This document shows, piece after piece, positions 41,796 through 53,391 of a stretch of DNA of 64,000 nucleotides. Below the pieces are notes generated by a model, which was not told the origin of the DNA, did not search any database, and was given only the letters and a program-made list of their open reading frames with translations. Location of the stretch: contig KV918776.1 of assembly GCA_002049455.2 (NCBI GenBank), positions 425,912-489,911 on the forward strand. The letters run 5' to 3'. The DNA is from Porphyra umbilicalis (lineage: Eukaryota; Rhodophyta; Bangiophyceae; Bangiales; Bangiaceae). The position numbers were made by a program, and so were the translations under genes. Each line of letters begins with the position of its first letter. The first letter of the stretch is position 1.

Positions 41796-44177
41796 TCAAG
41801 CCTCAATCCCGTCCGACATGCTCTCTTCGTCCACAGCAAAGATGGCACGCCCCACATCGTTGCCATCAAGCAGGCGGAGGCCGTCGTGGACGAAGGTATC
41901 ATTGGGAAGGAAGCAGTCCACTCGCCCCACCTCCTCCATCCAATACTCCAGCATCCCCTCGCTCACGCCGTTGCGGCGCCCCGATCGCACGCCAGCCACC
42001 AGCTCCAGGTACGAGCGCACGAGGCCGGTCACCAGAGCAAAGTGACCAACGGCGCACTCCACAACCTCCATCGCGCCGACCGACTGTGCAATGATGATGC
42101 GGTCGGTCGCACCGAGGAAGACGAAGAGCTCTTTCACGGCTTCCAAGATGGCCTTGAAGCCGAGCGCACTCTTCATGTACTTGTCGCCGTCGAGCCACTT
42201 TCCAGCGAGTACCGACGTCATGTCCGTCTTGGCGAGCCCGAGAGCACGCAGGAACGTCATGACAAGACGCTCCTTCAGCGTCTGCATCAGGTGCGGCTTG
42301 ACACGCAGCAGCGGCACGGACGCGCGCTTGGACACTGCCTCCTTCGGGTCGGCGCGGGTGGGCACTAGAATGTAGTCCATCAGGTAGTCTTTGGCCTGCT
42401 GCGCCGTGACGCCGAGCGACTCTTGAGCGGCCTGCGCAAGCAGGTCCCACGAGGCCACCATGTCAGGATAGATGAGCTTGGTGATGTTGGGCTTGCCAAT
42501 GTGCTCCATGAGGATGCGACGGAAGGCTCGACGCACCTTGTCCATGTTCTTGTACCCGTCATTGGACTTCTTGCTGCGGTGGGAGTTCTTTTGGCTCTTG
42601 CGGCGCTTGTGCTTCTTGTCGTTGACGCCGACGCTCATGGTTGAGTCCCCATCCGAGTCGGTGGACTCGACGCCAGAGTCATCGGACTCATCCAGCGCAG
42701 AAATCATGGAGATCACCGTCTTGAGCTTGTCCTCCACTGATGCATGGGACTGCTCCATCTTGGCAATGACGCTCGCCAGCTTCTCTTGCGACACGCCCAA
42801 CGTATCAATCTTGGTCATCGTGCCGGCGCTCTCCTTGGCGAGCTCCACCGTCGTCCGCGCTATCCCCTGCAACGCCTTGGCGAGCGGTACATGCGTGTCA
42901 GCAACGGCCATTCTGAGGGTCTTGAAGATCTCGCCGTTTGGCGACTTGAGACTGGCTGCACCAGGGGCACTGCCACCCGAGGGAGTAGCACGCGTGGAGG
43001 TCCACCCCGCCGGCGTGTCGCCATCCCCGTCCGTAACCGGTCCCGAGCCCATCACTTGGGAGAGCTGCCGCCCGGAACCAGGCGGTGGCAGCGACGGAGG
43101 GGACTGCTGCGGCGACAAGGGCGGGCGGCAGCCGCGGGGCGGTGACTGATGACGCCCAGCATCCTGGGGTGCTAGAGGACGTACGGTAGATCCAGTCGCC
43201 GCCGGAGTCGCGGGAGCACTGCCGGCAGCGACAGCGGCAGCCGCGGTAGCCGCCGTCGCGGTGGCAAGCGCCGCCTGCACGGGCATCCCCAGCAGCTCTC
43301 GGCGCAGGTGGTCACTATCCACGGGCCGAGATGCAGCAAGGGCGGCTGCTTTCTTGGCGCGTGCCGCGACTCGGGGAGCCGACTTCGGCTTGCTCACTTT
43401 GGCAGCGGCCTTGCCCCTGGTCTTGCTCTTGGAGGGAGCCGGCGGGCCCGCGCGCGGCTGACTGGCCACTACCGACGACCCACCTGCGTCGTTGCGCCCG
43501 ACCTCAGACGGGGGCAGAGCGTGAAGCGAGATGTTGATCATCCCAGCGTCGTAGAGAGCTGTTGAGCTGGGCGCCGGCGCCGGCGTTGGCGGCGGCATCG
43601 GGCCGTAGTAGGACTGCAAGTCGTACACAGACTGCGTGCCGTAGTCGCCGATGATGTCACGATCGTCCGCGGCCGTCGATTCGTCCGCCGCCACCAACTT
43701 CGCGGCGAGGCTCTGCGCGCGCAAATTGTTCTTGATGGCCCGTTCCATGCTTGTGGGCGCCGGCGTCGGCGGCGTGTAGTCCGGTCCGAGCGCTGGCATA
43801 GCCGGGCGCTTGCCCGCACGGGGGCTACCGTAGTGCATGCCGTTGTGCGGGTTGAAGTTCCCCGCCGCGACCGCTGCCGCGTGGAATGCGTCCATTCGCA
43901 CCTCGTGCGGCGCCCCCGCAAGCGACGGGGATGCGCCAGCCACTGCGGGGGGCACGCCAGACAGGTCCACCGCCGGAGAGGGGACAAGATGCCCGTGCGC
44001 GTCGACCGTCGGGCGGCCTGTCGGCGCAGGCGGGCGCTCGTCCGCAGGGAGCTCGTCCGCAGGGCGCTGCCCGAAAGTCGGGTGCTCGCCGTGCCCCGCG
44101 TCGCCAGCGTCCATGGCGGCCGCGACGAAGGCGAGCGGCTCTTGCAACAGGGAGGGTAGCCTTGAGCGGGGCGCCAC
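41796..44177 (-). CDS. Accessory protein of the two-gene transposon (793 aa), family unknown
   Basis: A single-exon frame from the ATG at 44177 (MAPRSRLPSLLQEPLAFVAA). Residues 1-400 are Pro/Ala-rich and disordered, with a basic patch of Lys/Arg/Ala (KSKTRGKAAAKVSKPK) near residue 250. A long helical segment near residues 420-490 (NGEIFKTLRMAVADTHVPLA ... EKLASVIAKMEQSHASVEDK) predicts a coiled coil. An Asp/Ser-rich stretch follows, then a Lys/Arg nuclear-localisation-like cluster (KKHKRRKSQKNSHRSKKS, ~residue 525). The last ~250 residues are folded-looking (RRAFRRILMEHIGKPNITKL ... WMEEVGRVDCFLPNDTFVHD). Codon use is balanced and unlike the GC-extreme host genes. It is divergent from the Tnp2-like transposase at 47271. 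By analogy with TnpA/Tnp1 of CACTA elements it may bind subterminal DNA, but I see no sequence match and the role is inference. Confidence 0.68.
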   Translation of the reverse strand: MAPRSRLPSLLQEPLAFVAAAMDAGDAGHGEHPTFGQRPADELPADERPPAPTGRPTVDAHGHLVPSPAVDLSGVPPAVAGASPSLAGAPHEVRMDAFHAAAVAAGNFNPHNGMHYGSPRAGKRPAMPALGPDYTPPTPAPTSMERAIKNNLRAQSLAAKLVAADESTAADDRDIIGDYGTQSVYDLQSYYGPMPPPTPAPAPSSTALYDAGMINISLHALPPSEVGRNDAGGSSVVASQPRAGPPAPSKSKTRGKAAAKVSKPKSAPRVAARAKKAAALAASRPVDSDHLRRELLGMPVQAALATATAATAAAAVAAGSAPATPAATGSTVRPLAPQDAGRHQSPPRGCRPPLSPQQSPPSLPPPGSGRQLSQVMGSGPVTDGDGDTPAGWTSTRATPSGGSAPGAASLKSPNGEIFKTLRMAVADTHVPLAKALQGIARTTVELAKESAGTMTKIDTLGVSQEKLASVIAKMEQSHASVEDKLKTVISMISALDESDDSGVESTDSDGDSTMSVGVNDKKHKRRKSQKNSHRSKKSNDGYKNMDKVRRAFRRILMEHIGKPNITKLIYPDMVASWDLLAQAAQESLGVTAQQAKDYLMDYILVPTRADPKEAVSKRASVPLLRVKPHLMQTLKERLVMTFLRALGLAKTDMTSVLAGKWLDGDKYMKSALGFKAILEAVKELFVFLGATDRIIIAQSVGAMEVVECAVGHFALVTGLVRSYLELVAGVRSGRRNGVSEGMLEYWMEEVGRVDCFLPNDTFVHDGLRLLDGNDVGRAIFAVDEESMSDGIEA

Positions 44178-47100
44178 GCAAGTGATGACTGGAGGGGGAC
44201 GGCGGGGGGCAGAGAAGTCACAGGGATGGGCGCGGGGCGGCTAGGTGTGGTGTTGGTGCAAGTGAATCGCACGCAAGGGATGGATGTCCCCTCCTTTATG
44301 GGAAGGGGGAAACCCATTGACCGCCGCGTTCTCGCTGTTGGGTGTACTGGATCCGAAGGCATGCACAAAGGGCGGGGGGGCGCAAGAACGGGAGGGCGGG
44401 GGGAACGCGGCGTACCAACGACGGAGGTACCCAGGTAGAGCATAACAAGTCATAGAGAGCACTACGTGTCAAGAGGTCAGAAATGGCACTGCAGCAAAGG
44501 GGGCACTCGCCCTTGACGAAGCAGACACACCACACCGTCAAGTGCGCTCGAGGGATGGCGCTCTATCGACGCATCGACGCTTCCCGAACAAGAGGCGAGT
44601 GGGGCTCTGAGGCTCAAAGGCCGTGCAGCGAAGGCCCTTGACCGCATCATACCTCGGCGCACAGGCTCGAAACGAGCACAGGCACACCCCCGCGAAACCA
44701 CCCTAAGGCTGCGTCAGGTCGCTCCGTCTCGCTAGCGCCATGCTGTTACGCAGTGACTCGCACTCCACGATGGCCGTGCAGGAGCGACGGCCGCACCGTC
44801 GGGTCCCATTGTGGAGCGCAGAGCGCTGCGAAAACTAACCCCAAAGAACGACCTAGGTACCGCTTACGGGCGCAGCGGGGCGCCGCAGGCAAGGGGGTGG
44901 GATGAGAACAGATGCGCCAGGGCTCCTCGAGGCCGCTTGGTGGCGAGGCGGTGCGAAGATGACGCGGCGGTGGCAGCGTCGAGGTGGCGCGGGTGTGAAA
45001 ACCGCCGAGTGCCACGGGGGTGGGGGCCCCGGGTTGGGGTCTCACCGGCGAGTCGGTGATCCGCCGTCTGACAGCACGAGTTGGATCGGTCGCCTCAAGC
45101 TCTCGAGGCGTTGCTGGCCGTTGACTCGGGTCGTGTGCTCCAAGAAATTACTCTCACGACGGAATCAATCAGAGAACAGCTTGTGTCAAATAATGCCACG
45201 CGCCTTCACACAACTCGAGATTGGCCCAAATACAATCCAGGACCCCGAGATTTCGCTTCGAAAACTAAGGGAAGCGGATCTATGAAAAATGAACATTCTT
45301 CGACGTAACCGCCGGACTGGCACAACTAGGAACCTAAGAATGACGCTAAGCTCAGCTAAAGCGTCTCATTGGGTGATGCATACGATGTATCCTGTAATCA
45401 GCTTCCAAAAAGGCTGCCGAGCCGCCCATATCATCTTCAAATCGGAAGACGCTGAAGCAGAAAGGCGGCAAAAAAAGAAAGGAGAAATTAAACGAGCTGC
45501 GACCGCCGCAGGGACCGCGCAGGTGCGCGCACCAAGTGGTGCTGATGCGAGACGCAACGCGGGCGCTCAGAAAAAACGCATCAGTCTCGGGGACGGAGCG
45601 AAGCACACGCCGCTTTGTTTCGAAAAAGACGTTTCAGCAGGAACTACTGGGCGACGGGCATTCATTCATCCTCACATTGAGAGCGTGCCCCGGAGCTGAT
45701 GGCGCGTGGGGTGTGGACACAGGCGCTACCGGTTGGGCGGCCCCTGCATTCTTCCATAGGGGGCGTCGATGTGCAGATGGGAGTACGGACGTGGAGCAGG
45801 CGGCGGCAATGGCGGGGAGGTTGTCGGCGTGCGCCATCGGCGCGTCGAAACTTCCTGTTCATCAGGAAAATAGTCAGATTTCAAAATGTGCTAAGGGTCC
45901 TGATAGGCCCATGACTGTAGAAGTCCGAAAATTGTTTTGCCACGTGTTGGACTATTGACTCTGCGGTCGAGGGCGCACACCCGTGGCAAGCTGTGAACGA
46001 ATCGTTTGTGTGGTTGGCTGTGCGGCTCTCTCTGCGGGCGATGCCAGCCTATTGGAAATCGATCCAGTACCGAATGATTGGACAAGAATCTTTCTTGTCA
46101 TCCGGATCCTTTGCTGTGCAGAGTCGGAGCCCCTGGAGGTTCGATTACATTGCGGAAGCGGTGGAATTGAAAACGGAGTAGTTCCGATTGTCATTTGTAA
46201 CTATCTTGTGACTTGGACAAGAACTCTGTCAGGCCTCTCCTGCCGTCCCACTGGCGCGTCGGCTCTCGGGGCCTTTCGAAGCCCGCTGCCCTGCATCGGC
46301 ATTTCAGCCGTTGCAATCAGTCGCTGTGAGGGTTCCACGTGAGCGGGCGGACGGCCAGAGGGAGGGACGGTGGCTGCCTCGGTGTGCTCGACACCGGGGG
46401 CACAGCTGACCGCTGCGTGCTGCCATCGCAAGGCATACACTGAGGGGGGGCACGCGCGGACCGCGAGACGTGCGCCTGTCCTCCAGCTCTGCCGTGCGGC
46501 CGTCCCATGTGTAGGGTTGTCTAGGGGTATCCGCTGCATAGCTCGTGTCTTGGGCGGCGCGTGTGCCTGAGTTACCCCAGACCGCCTTCTTACCACTGTT
46601 TGCGGCGCTATCGTGCCTCAGCTCCAGCTTTTCGGTCGCTCCGCCTCAGGTACGGACCGCGTGGTGCTTGATGCGTTGCACGGGTTTTGACATGGGCTTG
46701 GCGACACGCTCATGGAGTCTTGGACGGCGTCACACGCGAGCGGCCTTGCCACGCAGGTGCCGCCTCGGGGCGGCACACTTGGCACCCTGTCGTTGAAGGA
46801 TACTGACAGCGCCTGTCACGACATTGCCGTCTCTCTCACCGTGCCTCCTTGCTTTCTAGACTGCCTGCCTGAAGTCGGCCGGCCGGCATCCTATATCACT
46901 CTGCGGGACGAAGACGACCATGCTACTGTCTACCAGGTACCGTTCTATTTTTGTATCGCAAGAGGGAGCGCGACTGGGAGCACTGAAGCTTTTGGCAGTC
47001 ACTGCATCGCATCGAGGCAAGTAGTGAGGTGCTCGCTAGTTGACGGACCGTTGAGCATCGAGAGGGCAAGCTGGTGTCGCCTTGGAAACCAACTGACGCG

Positions 47101-47270
47101 CGAGCGACGCTCTCAAGAAGGTCTCCCCTTTTGTCGCACACTCTCCTACTCCCCCACACCCCCACCGTCACACGCGCGCATGTTTTCGCCAAGCCATTCC
47201 TGCCGCGCAACGTTGCTGGTGTTCGGGACCACCTCCCACTTCCCTCTTCTGCTGGGCGGGCGGCGACACC
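44178..47270. other. Divergent spacer between the two transposon genes
   Basis: It should hold both promoters. 46691-47020 on the plus strand is protein-like in one frame (MESWTASHASGLATQVPPRG ... ASYITLRDEDDHATVYQ, ending at a CCAG|GTACCG donor-like site). It is preceded in the same frame by a TGA at 46688 and more protein-like sequence, so an extra, decayed exon of this element is possible. The rest shows nothing recognisable. Confidence 0.4.
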
Positions 47271-50200
47271 ATGTCCGACGTTCCCATCTCTAAGAGGCAG
47301 CTTCATTGCCTGGTGTGCGGTTGGGCGTCGCGGTCGCCCGCCGCGCTTCAGTGGCACGGGCTGAGCAACCACCGCGACGCCGGTCGTACCAAGGGCCGTG
47401 GGCGAGTTCGAGTCGACACTGGTGACGGACGTGTCGGCGTGCGCCTCTCGGGCGGTGGCGTCCCGCCGATGGCGGTGACGGCCACGAAGAGTCCCAAGGC
47501 CATGGCGGTGAGCGGCATCTTGCCCGACGCCACCATTCAAGGCGCGGTAGCGGCGACGTCGCGGACACCGGCGGTGGTGCCGTCGCGAGCGACGGCGGCC
47601 GCGTTGAGGCCCCTGATATTGGCGCCGGCAGAGCCGCTGGTGGCGACTCGCAAAACGTCCCACCCGCTCCGGTGGTCTCTCCGCCCTCTGACGTGGCCCA
47701 TGCCCACCACCCAGTTGCAGAGCCACAAGAGGGTGGAGCAGCCAGCGGAGGAGCGTGCCAGGTCTCACCCATTGTGGCGCCGGCGGAGCCGAGTGAGGTA
47801 GGTGCTAATCCTACTCTTAACAAGGACTGGGACGCGATCCGGGCGCACCTCGAGTCGCTGCTGGCGCTGACGCGCGTCGCCAAGGATTCCAGACCGTCCA
47901 AGCTGCCCAAGGGCAACGACGGGCTGCCGACAGCCGCCACCTACGACTACACGACAGTAGCTACCCGCATCCGCACGCTCTACGAAGAGGTCCAGGACTG
48001 GCAGCGGGCGGAGCCGCTAATTTCGCAGCGCAAGCGTGCGCGGCCGGGGCAGTTCAACAGCTATCGACTGCAGGCGCTGCAGCGCTTCGTCCTGCGGACT
48101 GGGCGCGCGGGCCTGTCACTACGTGAGCAAGAGGACTTGTTCGACCTCCTGGACATTTGGGATGGAACGCGACCAGGGATGCTGATTGACGATGGGCATG
48201 AACGGGCTCTACGAAAGACGTTCAACTCTTCGTACGCGTTCCAATGTGCCATCCGCGACGACTTGGACGCTGCAGTTATGGGAGCTGGCTGGATGCAGTG
48301 CACGCTGGAAGAGGGAGGGGAGCAGTACGTGACCATCTTTCGGTCGGCAATGGACGTCCTGCGCGCCGAGCTCCGGTCGGGCAAACGGGTGCGGTTCTGG
48401 AGTGGTGGAGACAAACCTGGCGAGCCGACGGCGATGCGCGAGACGCCAATGGACGGGGACGCCTTCCGCCGCAACTAGGAGGTGGTCGTCGGTGACAATC
48501 CGACAAAGCCGGGTGCCTTCCTCATGGGGGTGCATGTTTACAGTGACAGCAGCCTGCTGTCCTGGTCTGGTGGTACGTTATAGGGCAGAGATGATGGTGA
48601 GTGACCGTTGGGTGGGCGCTAAGAGTGCGTGGGGGGCAGTCTCGACAAGGCCGTGAGTCAGCGCGCGAACGCCCCGCGTGCGGCCAAAGGTGGCCCGCGG
48701 TGCTGTCTTTGACACATCGGTTTGGCCCCTGCTGCTGCAGTGACTTACGCGTTTCTTCTTGCTCTTCCAGTGATATCTTTGTGACTGGCTGCACTGCTCT
48801 TCGTCCGTCCCACAGCCCACAAACTCTACCCAGTTCGAATACGACTGGTTAACGTCGTGTCGGGCGACATCGAGTGGCACACGATTGCGTACGTGCCGAT
48901 CGTGCAGAAGCTGTCAGAGCCGTCTGCAGCAGAAAAGGCGCGGCACCGGCGGTGTGGGGTGCTCCAGCGGGTCTTGTACCTGGCCTTCCGGTCCGCCATC
49001 CACGCCAGCACCTACGGCCATGAGCTACCAGAGCAGTCGAACGGCGTCAGCCTGTGGGCATTTCCGCAGGTGCTTTTGTACGTATGTGACCAGCCCGAGG
49101 AACGGGCTGTCCTGTGCCTTAAGTAGGGAATGTGCGAGCGCCCATGCTCTCTGCATGACGTGCACAAGTCGGAGTGCGGAGCGCCGATGGCTGTTCAGGC
49201 TGTGGACCGGGAGGTCATCCGCACCCTTGAGCGGCAAGTGGAAGCGTCCACATTGAAGGCTAGCGGCGCTGACAGGTCGCGTCGCACCCACCTCGAGTCG
49301 CTGGACTCCATTCAATGCCACGTCCCGGCTTTGGCATCAATGGCCGGCATGGCGACCCCCCCTCACTGGTTGTACAGGATGGTGGGGTTCGATGTCCTAC
49401 ACGTATGTTTCCTGTCCTGGGGTTTGAGGCGAGGAGCCGAGAGGGTGTGTGGCGGCTGTTGTCGGTCGTATCGTCGGTCGCCTCAACGAATCGCGCGGCC
49501 CAGTGTGTGCTTCTCTGACTGCTGGCTCTCGCACTGGTTGTGCACTGTTGTGCTTGCTGTATTGGTCTTGTGTCACCCCTCATGCCCCGTTGTGCACAGG
49601 TGCTTGACCTCGGCGTAACCCGGCTATTGGTTCATCGACTGGTACGGGTTTTTCCTTACATTTGCAAGGGGCACTACCCGTTAATGGGCTCCTTCGCAGA
49701 GACGTACAGAGCAGCCAACAGACGTTTGGCCCGCTTGGGCCGTCGGTGCAGAGCCCGGTCACTCGCACCAGGGTGAGTTTGATGTGCTGCTTACATGGAA
49801 GGGATCCTTTTTCCAGCGATGTGCGCCCATTTGTGGCAGCGTGCCGCGCTGGAACCAGGGGCTCCAGTGTTGAATACTGACCCCATGCGCTCTTGCGCTT
49901 CGTTCCTATGTTTGCCATTGCTCGCCCTTCATGTATGCTGCTCTCCGACTGCCGCCTTTCGTTGCACTGATATCAGGTACATTGTGGCTGAAACAGAGAA
50001 GCAGGCAACCTTCACCGGCGCCCAGCAGCGTGACGGCATCTACGCGCTGCCATTCGCTGTCGACGGCCTGTTTGGAATCGGACGGCCAAAGGCGAGCGGA
50101 AGCGGCGAAGCGGTCGCCGACAAGGAGGCGGCGCGCATCGCACGGGAGCACATCGACGGCCTCGATAACGAGGAGCACATGTTCCCCGAGTTTTCGGGCC

Positions 50201-51495
50201 AAGGCACCGTCAAGCCAACTGGCAAGCGCGCCAAGGTCCGTGGCACCCCGACGGCACGTAACGAGTCCGACGGGGACGAGGAGGTAGCGGCCGCGAGGCT
50301 GACGCCTACGTTTGAGTTCGACTTGGTGGCTTACCGGGCGGCATTTGGGGAAACGCCCGTGCAAGACGCCGTCACCGCCATGTTCTCCGAGTACGCCTTG
50401 CTCTACGCCATGCTTTGTCGGCAGGTCGGGTCCGTCGCGGCGCCGCCCCTCACGCTTGAGGAGGCCGAGGTGCTCGACGGGAAGGCGACTCGGTTCGTGA
50501 ATGAGTTTGTCACCCCGCTTCTGGGTGTCCTCAACACGACTAAGATCCACCGGCTGCTCCGTCACATGATGGACGCCGTGCGCTGCCATGGCAACCTCTC
50601 CAATGGCAACACGGCGAGCAACGAGGCGCAGCACAAGGCGGACAAGCCATTCTACATTCGTACCAACCGAGGCTTCGACTCTTTTACAGGTCAGAATGTG
50701 CGTCATGCTCAAGGGACGCGGGAGATCCTTGCCACGCATGAGCGGCAGGAGCGTGAACGCGCGGCATGCGTAGACCCTGTGCCCAGCAACGCCGTTGGAC
50801 GCTTGACGGTCGACGGCGGCTACGACAGCGACAAGGAGATGGATTGCATTCTGGCCGACAGCTGGCCAGCTTCCTCGGAGCACGGTGGTGCGTCAACCAG
50901 GACCGGGGCGCCCGCGTTGGTTGGTCACGCGACGCGCTACACGGTTGGGCAGCTGTCGGGCCGCCCAGGCCTCTCCCGCGTTGGTGCGGTGCTTGGCAAG
51001 CGGAACGCCGAGCTGGTGAGCGTGTTGAGCTGCACGCGTATCTTGGCTCGTCTCGGAGGCGGTGCTGTCCTGCCGCAGCTTCTCCGAGCTTCTTTCTCTT
51101 TCCGCAACTCTCCATGGTACGACACCGTGGCGTTTGAGGCGCCAGACGATGGATCTGGGACATGGCGTTACGGCGAGCTCCGAGCGCTCATTCGGGTGGG
51201 CGGCGCGCACTATGCCATCCTGTGCGAGATGCAAGTGGTCGCAGGCGTGGCGCGGTGTCCACTGGTGCTCCGTCGCTGCCAACGCCTGCGGTGGGCAGTC
51301 CCAGAGGACGGGTCTGACTGGAAGCTGTGGAAGGTGCCCGTCGGGAGCATATTGCGCATGGTACACGTGGTGCCGGACTTTGGTCACCTGCTGCGTACGG
51401 TGGGGAGGGAGGTGGTGGCGCCCCCCATCACCGCGCCGGCGGCTGTCTTGCGCGGGATGCGCTACTTTGTCAACCAGTTTTACCCGTGGGGATGA
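47271..51495 (+). pseudogene. C2H2 zinc-finger plus Tnp2-like transposase, spliced, two in-frame TAG codons
   Basis: Exon 1 starts MSDVPISKRQLHC and holds a classical C2H2 finger (CX2CX12HX4H, residues 13-34). A possible intron 47508-47608 restores phase to the next exon (to 48572). That exon runs through HERALRKTFNSSYAF to GVHVYSDSSLLSWSG. The YSD should be the first catalytic Asp region. Intron 48573-48815 (GTACGT..ACAG) joins SWSG to AHKLYPVRIRLVNV. The exon 48816-49402 continues through PEERAVLCLK, CERPCSLHD and GFDVLH. Intron 49403-49599 (GTATGT..GCACAG) leads to VLDLGVTRLLVHRL. Intron 49773-49976 (GTGAGT..ATCAG) leads to a last exon with FTGAQQRDGIYALPFAVDGL and KIHRLLRHMMDAVRCHGN ... 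SNEAQHK, as in Tnp2-type DDE transposases. TAG at 48476-48478 and 49124-49126 interrupts otherwise continuous coding, hence pseudogene. The last exon ends QFYPWG before TGA. Confidence 0.8.
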
Positions 51496-52322
51496 GCGTA
51501 GGTAGATGCGGGATAAGACGGGGGGCGGGCGGGGGGGGGCCATGAGAGGCGATGAAAAAGCGGAGCGTTCCCACAGTCTCTTGGTCTTCTGTGCTTTGTG
51601 TTCATGTACGAGCATGCCCAGGGTACGGTTGCCCTCTAACCCACAACTGCAAGGCTGGAGGCTCAGAGGGTGGCGCGGAGCGTAGTTGGCCGCCAGCCGT
51701 GCAAAGCGAGGAGGTCTTGGAGTGAAAGGAGAGTCCTGGGATGGGGGAGGCCTTCCGACAAAGTCGGAGCATAGCGGGAGCTGCGAGAAGACCGTCTGCG
51801 CGCCCGAGGGCGCACAGACGAGGGGCAACACGTGGGCCGAGGAGTGAGGGGCTCGGACGGCTACGACCCCGCCAGTTCAGCGGCTTGAGACAGAGTCGGC
51901 GGAGGAAACACGCGGCGTGCGTCGCTTTACAGAAGCAACGCTCGCGCGATTCTGTGCAAGACGTGGTCCAATCAAACGACTAACGTGTGACAGCCCGATT
52001 GATTCCAAGGTGGCCGAAAGCCGCCGCCGCCGTTTCGGGCATCGGTCGTCAAAGACCTCCGGAGTTTACACCCCTAACCGATAATGCCATTCGATGGGCT
52101 TCTCGATGCGTGTCGAAAACCCTAACGAAAGAGGTCCCTGATGGCTTGATCCCTATCGGTCCCGGCCGTCACAGCAGCCGATGGACTTTTCACCTTATGA
52201 GACGATGAGAGAGCAACCGCCGCCGCCGATACAGTCGTTATGCGTTTTCATGGCAGGGGTGCGCCACAAAAGTAGCACCCTCTTTCAGTCCGAGATCGCG
52301 AGAGATCGCGGTCCTGAGGCTC
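51496..52322. other. Non-coding, right subterminal region of the transposon and flank
   Basis: No ORF of note. It should contain the right end of the two-gene element. Confidence 0.4.
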
Positions 52323-52624
52323 TAGTGTCTATTCTACCGCAGCATCATTTGATGCGAATCGCATCAAATGATGCCCATTTTCGGAGCGCTCGTTTTCGTA
52401 CTTCCCGACCTCTGACGCTCTTTTCGACTGCAGAAACGGACTCAGCGATGCCTTGTTATTCTTGGGGGAGATCCCAGCCAATATGCTGTAGATACAAACG
52501 GGGGGTGCTCCAGTTGCCTCAACAGGGGGGGTAGAACCGTCGTTTTCTGGCCCTGGGAGAGGGTGCATCATTTGATGTCCAAACGGGCATCATTTGATGC
52601 CCGATTGCGGTAGAATAGACACTA
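52323..52624. mobile_element. MITE, TIR family GTGTCTATTCTAC, copy 2
   Basis: 302 bp from TAGTGTCTATTCTACCGC to its exact inverted partner GCGGTAGAATAGACACTA. The outermost TA on each side is either the target duplication or part of the ends. Subterminal CATCATTTGATG repeats occur near both ends, and ATTTGATGCGAATCGCATCAAAT forms an internal palindrome. Terminal core shared with 6508-6777. No coding capacity. Confidence 0.92.
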
Positions 52625-52833
52625 GGGGCCATGCACTTGTAGAGCATGCTCTCCAAGTGAATGGCACATAAGCGAATAATGACTGTAGTGCACGACGCGC
52701 CGCCCCACCGCCGCCGCGGCCGCGCGGCCATCTCCGCCGGCGGTTGCACGGCCGGCACTGCGTTCACGGACGGGCCTCTCCCTCTCATTTCTCCGACCGT
52801 CTGGCCGCCCGGGCACCGCTGCCGCTCCCTACG

Positions 52834-53391
52834 ATGTTTGCTGGCGCGGACGGTAGTCCCGGGGAGGTCGGGGTGCACTACGTCGGCGCTGGCTACGCAC
52901 GTACACGGGCCCTTCCCCCCTTGGCAGTGGAGTGGGACTGTCGGTTGATGACGTGTGACTGGCCCTCGGTGGGGGGGATGGAGGGTGGGACGTTCCAGCT
53001 GCTGGCCCAGAGGTCGGCGGTCGCGGCGGTGCGGGCAGTGCCGGATGCGGCGGCGGCGGCGGCAGCGGCGGCGGCGGCGGCCAGCCGGGGGTGGATCCGG
53101 CAGCACGAGCCGAGGCCGGGCCACCAACGAGGGGGCGCGCCACGCGCGGGGAGGCCGCACGTCGGACGCGGCCCACGGCGCTATGTGTCGGTGGGTGGCA
53201 CGCGGGCGATGTCACGCGCACCCCCTGTATCGTTCCCGTGCGTGGACCGGGGGGGGAGGAGGTACCGCAGGTGCGTGCCGACGGCCGCCGTCGCCGCCGA
53301 TGCCGCAACGGCCGGGGGTGGCGGGAGTGACGTACGTGGCGGGGGGGGGGAGCCGTGGGGGCGACCCACGGCGCGCACGCCCGCCGGCTGA
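52834..53391 (+). CDS. Possible short gene or exon, unrecognised
   Basis: From the ATG at 52834 the frame reads MFAGADGSPGEVGVHYVGAG ... VEWDCRLMTCDWPSVGGMEG for about 80 mixed-composition residues. It then enters a poly-Ala run and an Arg/Gly-rich tail. The first part looks like genuine protein, the second like a GC-rich shadow, so a splice donor probably lies near 53045. No family recognised; it may be a fragment. Confidence 0.25.
   Translation: MFAGADGSPGEVGVHYVGAGYARTRALPPLAVEWDCRLMTCDWPSVGGMEGGTFQLLAQRSAVAAVRAVPDAAAAAAAAAAAASRGWIRQHEPRPGHQRGGAPRAGRPHVGRGPRRYVSVGGTRAMSRAPPVSFPCVDRGGRRYRRCVPTAAVAADAATAGGGGSDVRGGGGEPWGRPTARTPAG

Larger units (their letters stand above)
41796..51495. mobile_element. 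Two-gene CACTA/Plavaka/KDZ-like DNA transposon (coding core; termini not fixed)
   Basis: The core comprises a minus-strand accessory gene and a divergent plus-strand C2H2-Tnp2 transposase separated by ~3.1 kb. The two share balanced base composition in contrast to their GC-extreme surroundings. Termini should lie between 40.35 and 41.80 kb on the left and 51.50 and 52.32 kb on the right. I could not find a convincing long terminal inverted repeat or target duplication by eye. Confidence 0.7.

Noticed and set aside
46128-46160. GAGGTTCGATTACAT as a tRNA T-arm
   Set aside because: The stem does not pair, and there is no D-arm or acceptor partner in range.
41196-52216. CTCATCGTCT...AAG similarity in inverted orientation at 41196-41218 and 52195-52216 as possible transposon TIRs
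   Set aside because: Only 10 exact bases plus a loose continuation, with no target duplication; chance is likely over this much DNA.
52323-52330. TAGTG as the CACTA-type end of the two-gene transposon
   Set aside because: It belongs to the self-contained 302-bp MITE 52323-52624, whose own inverted partner is at 52607-52624.
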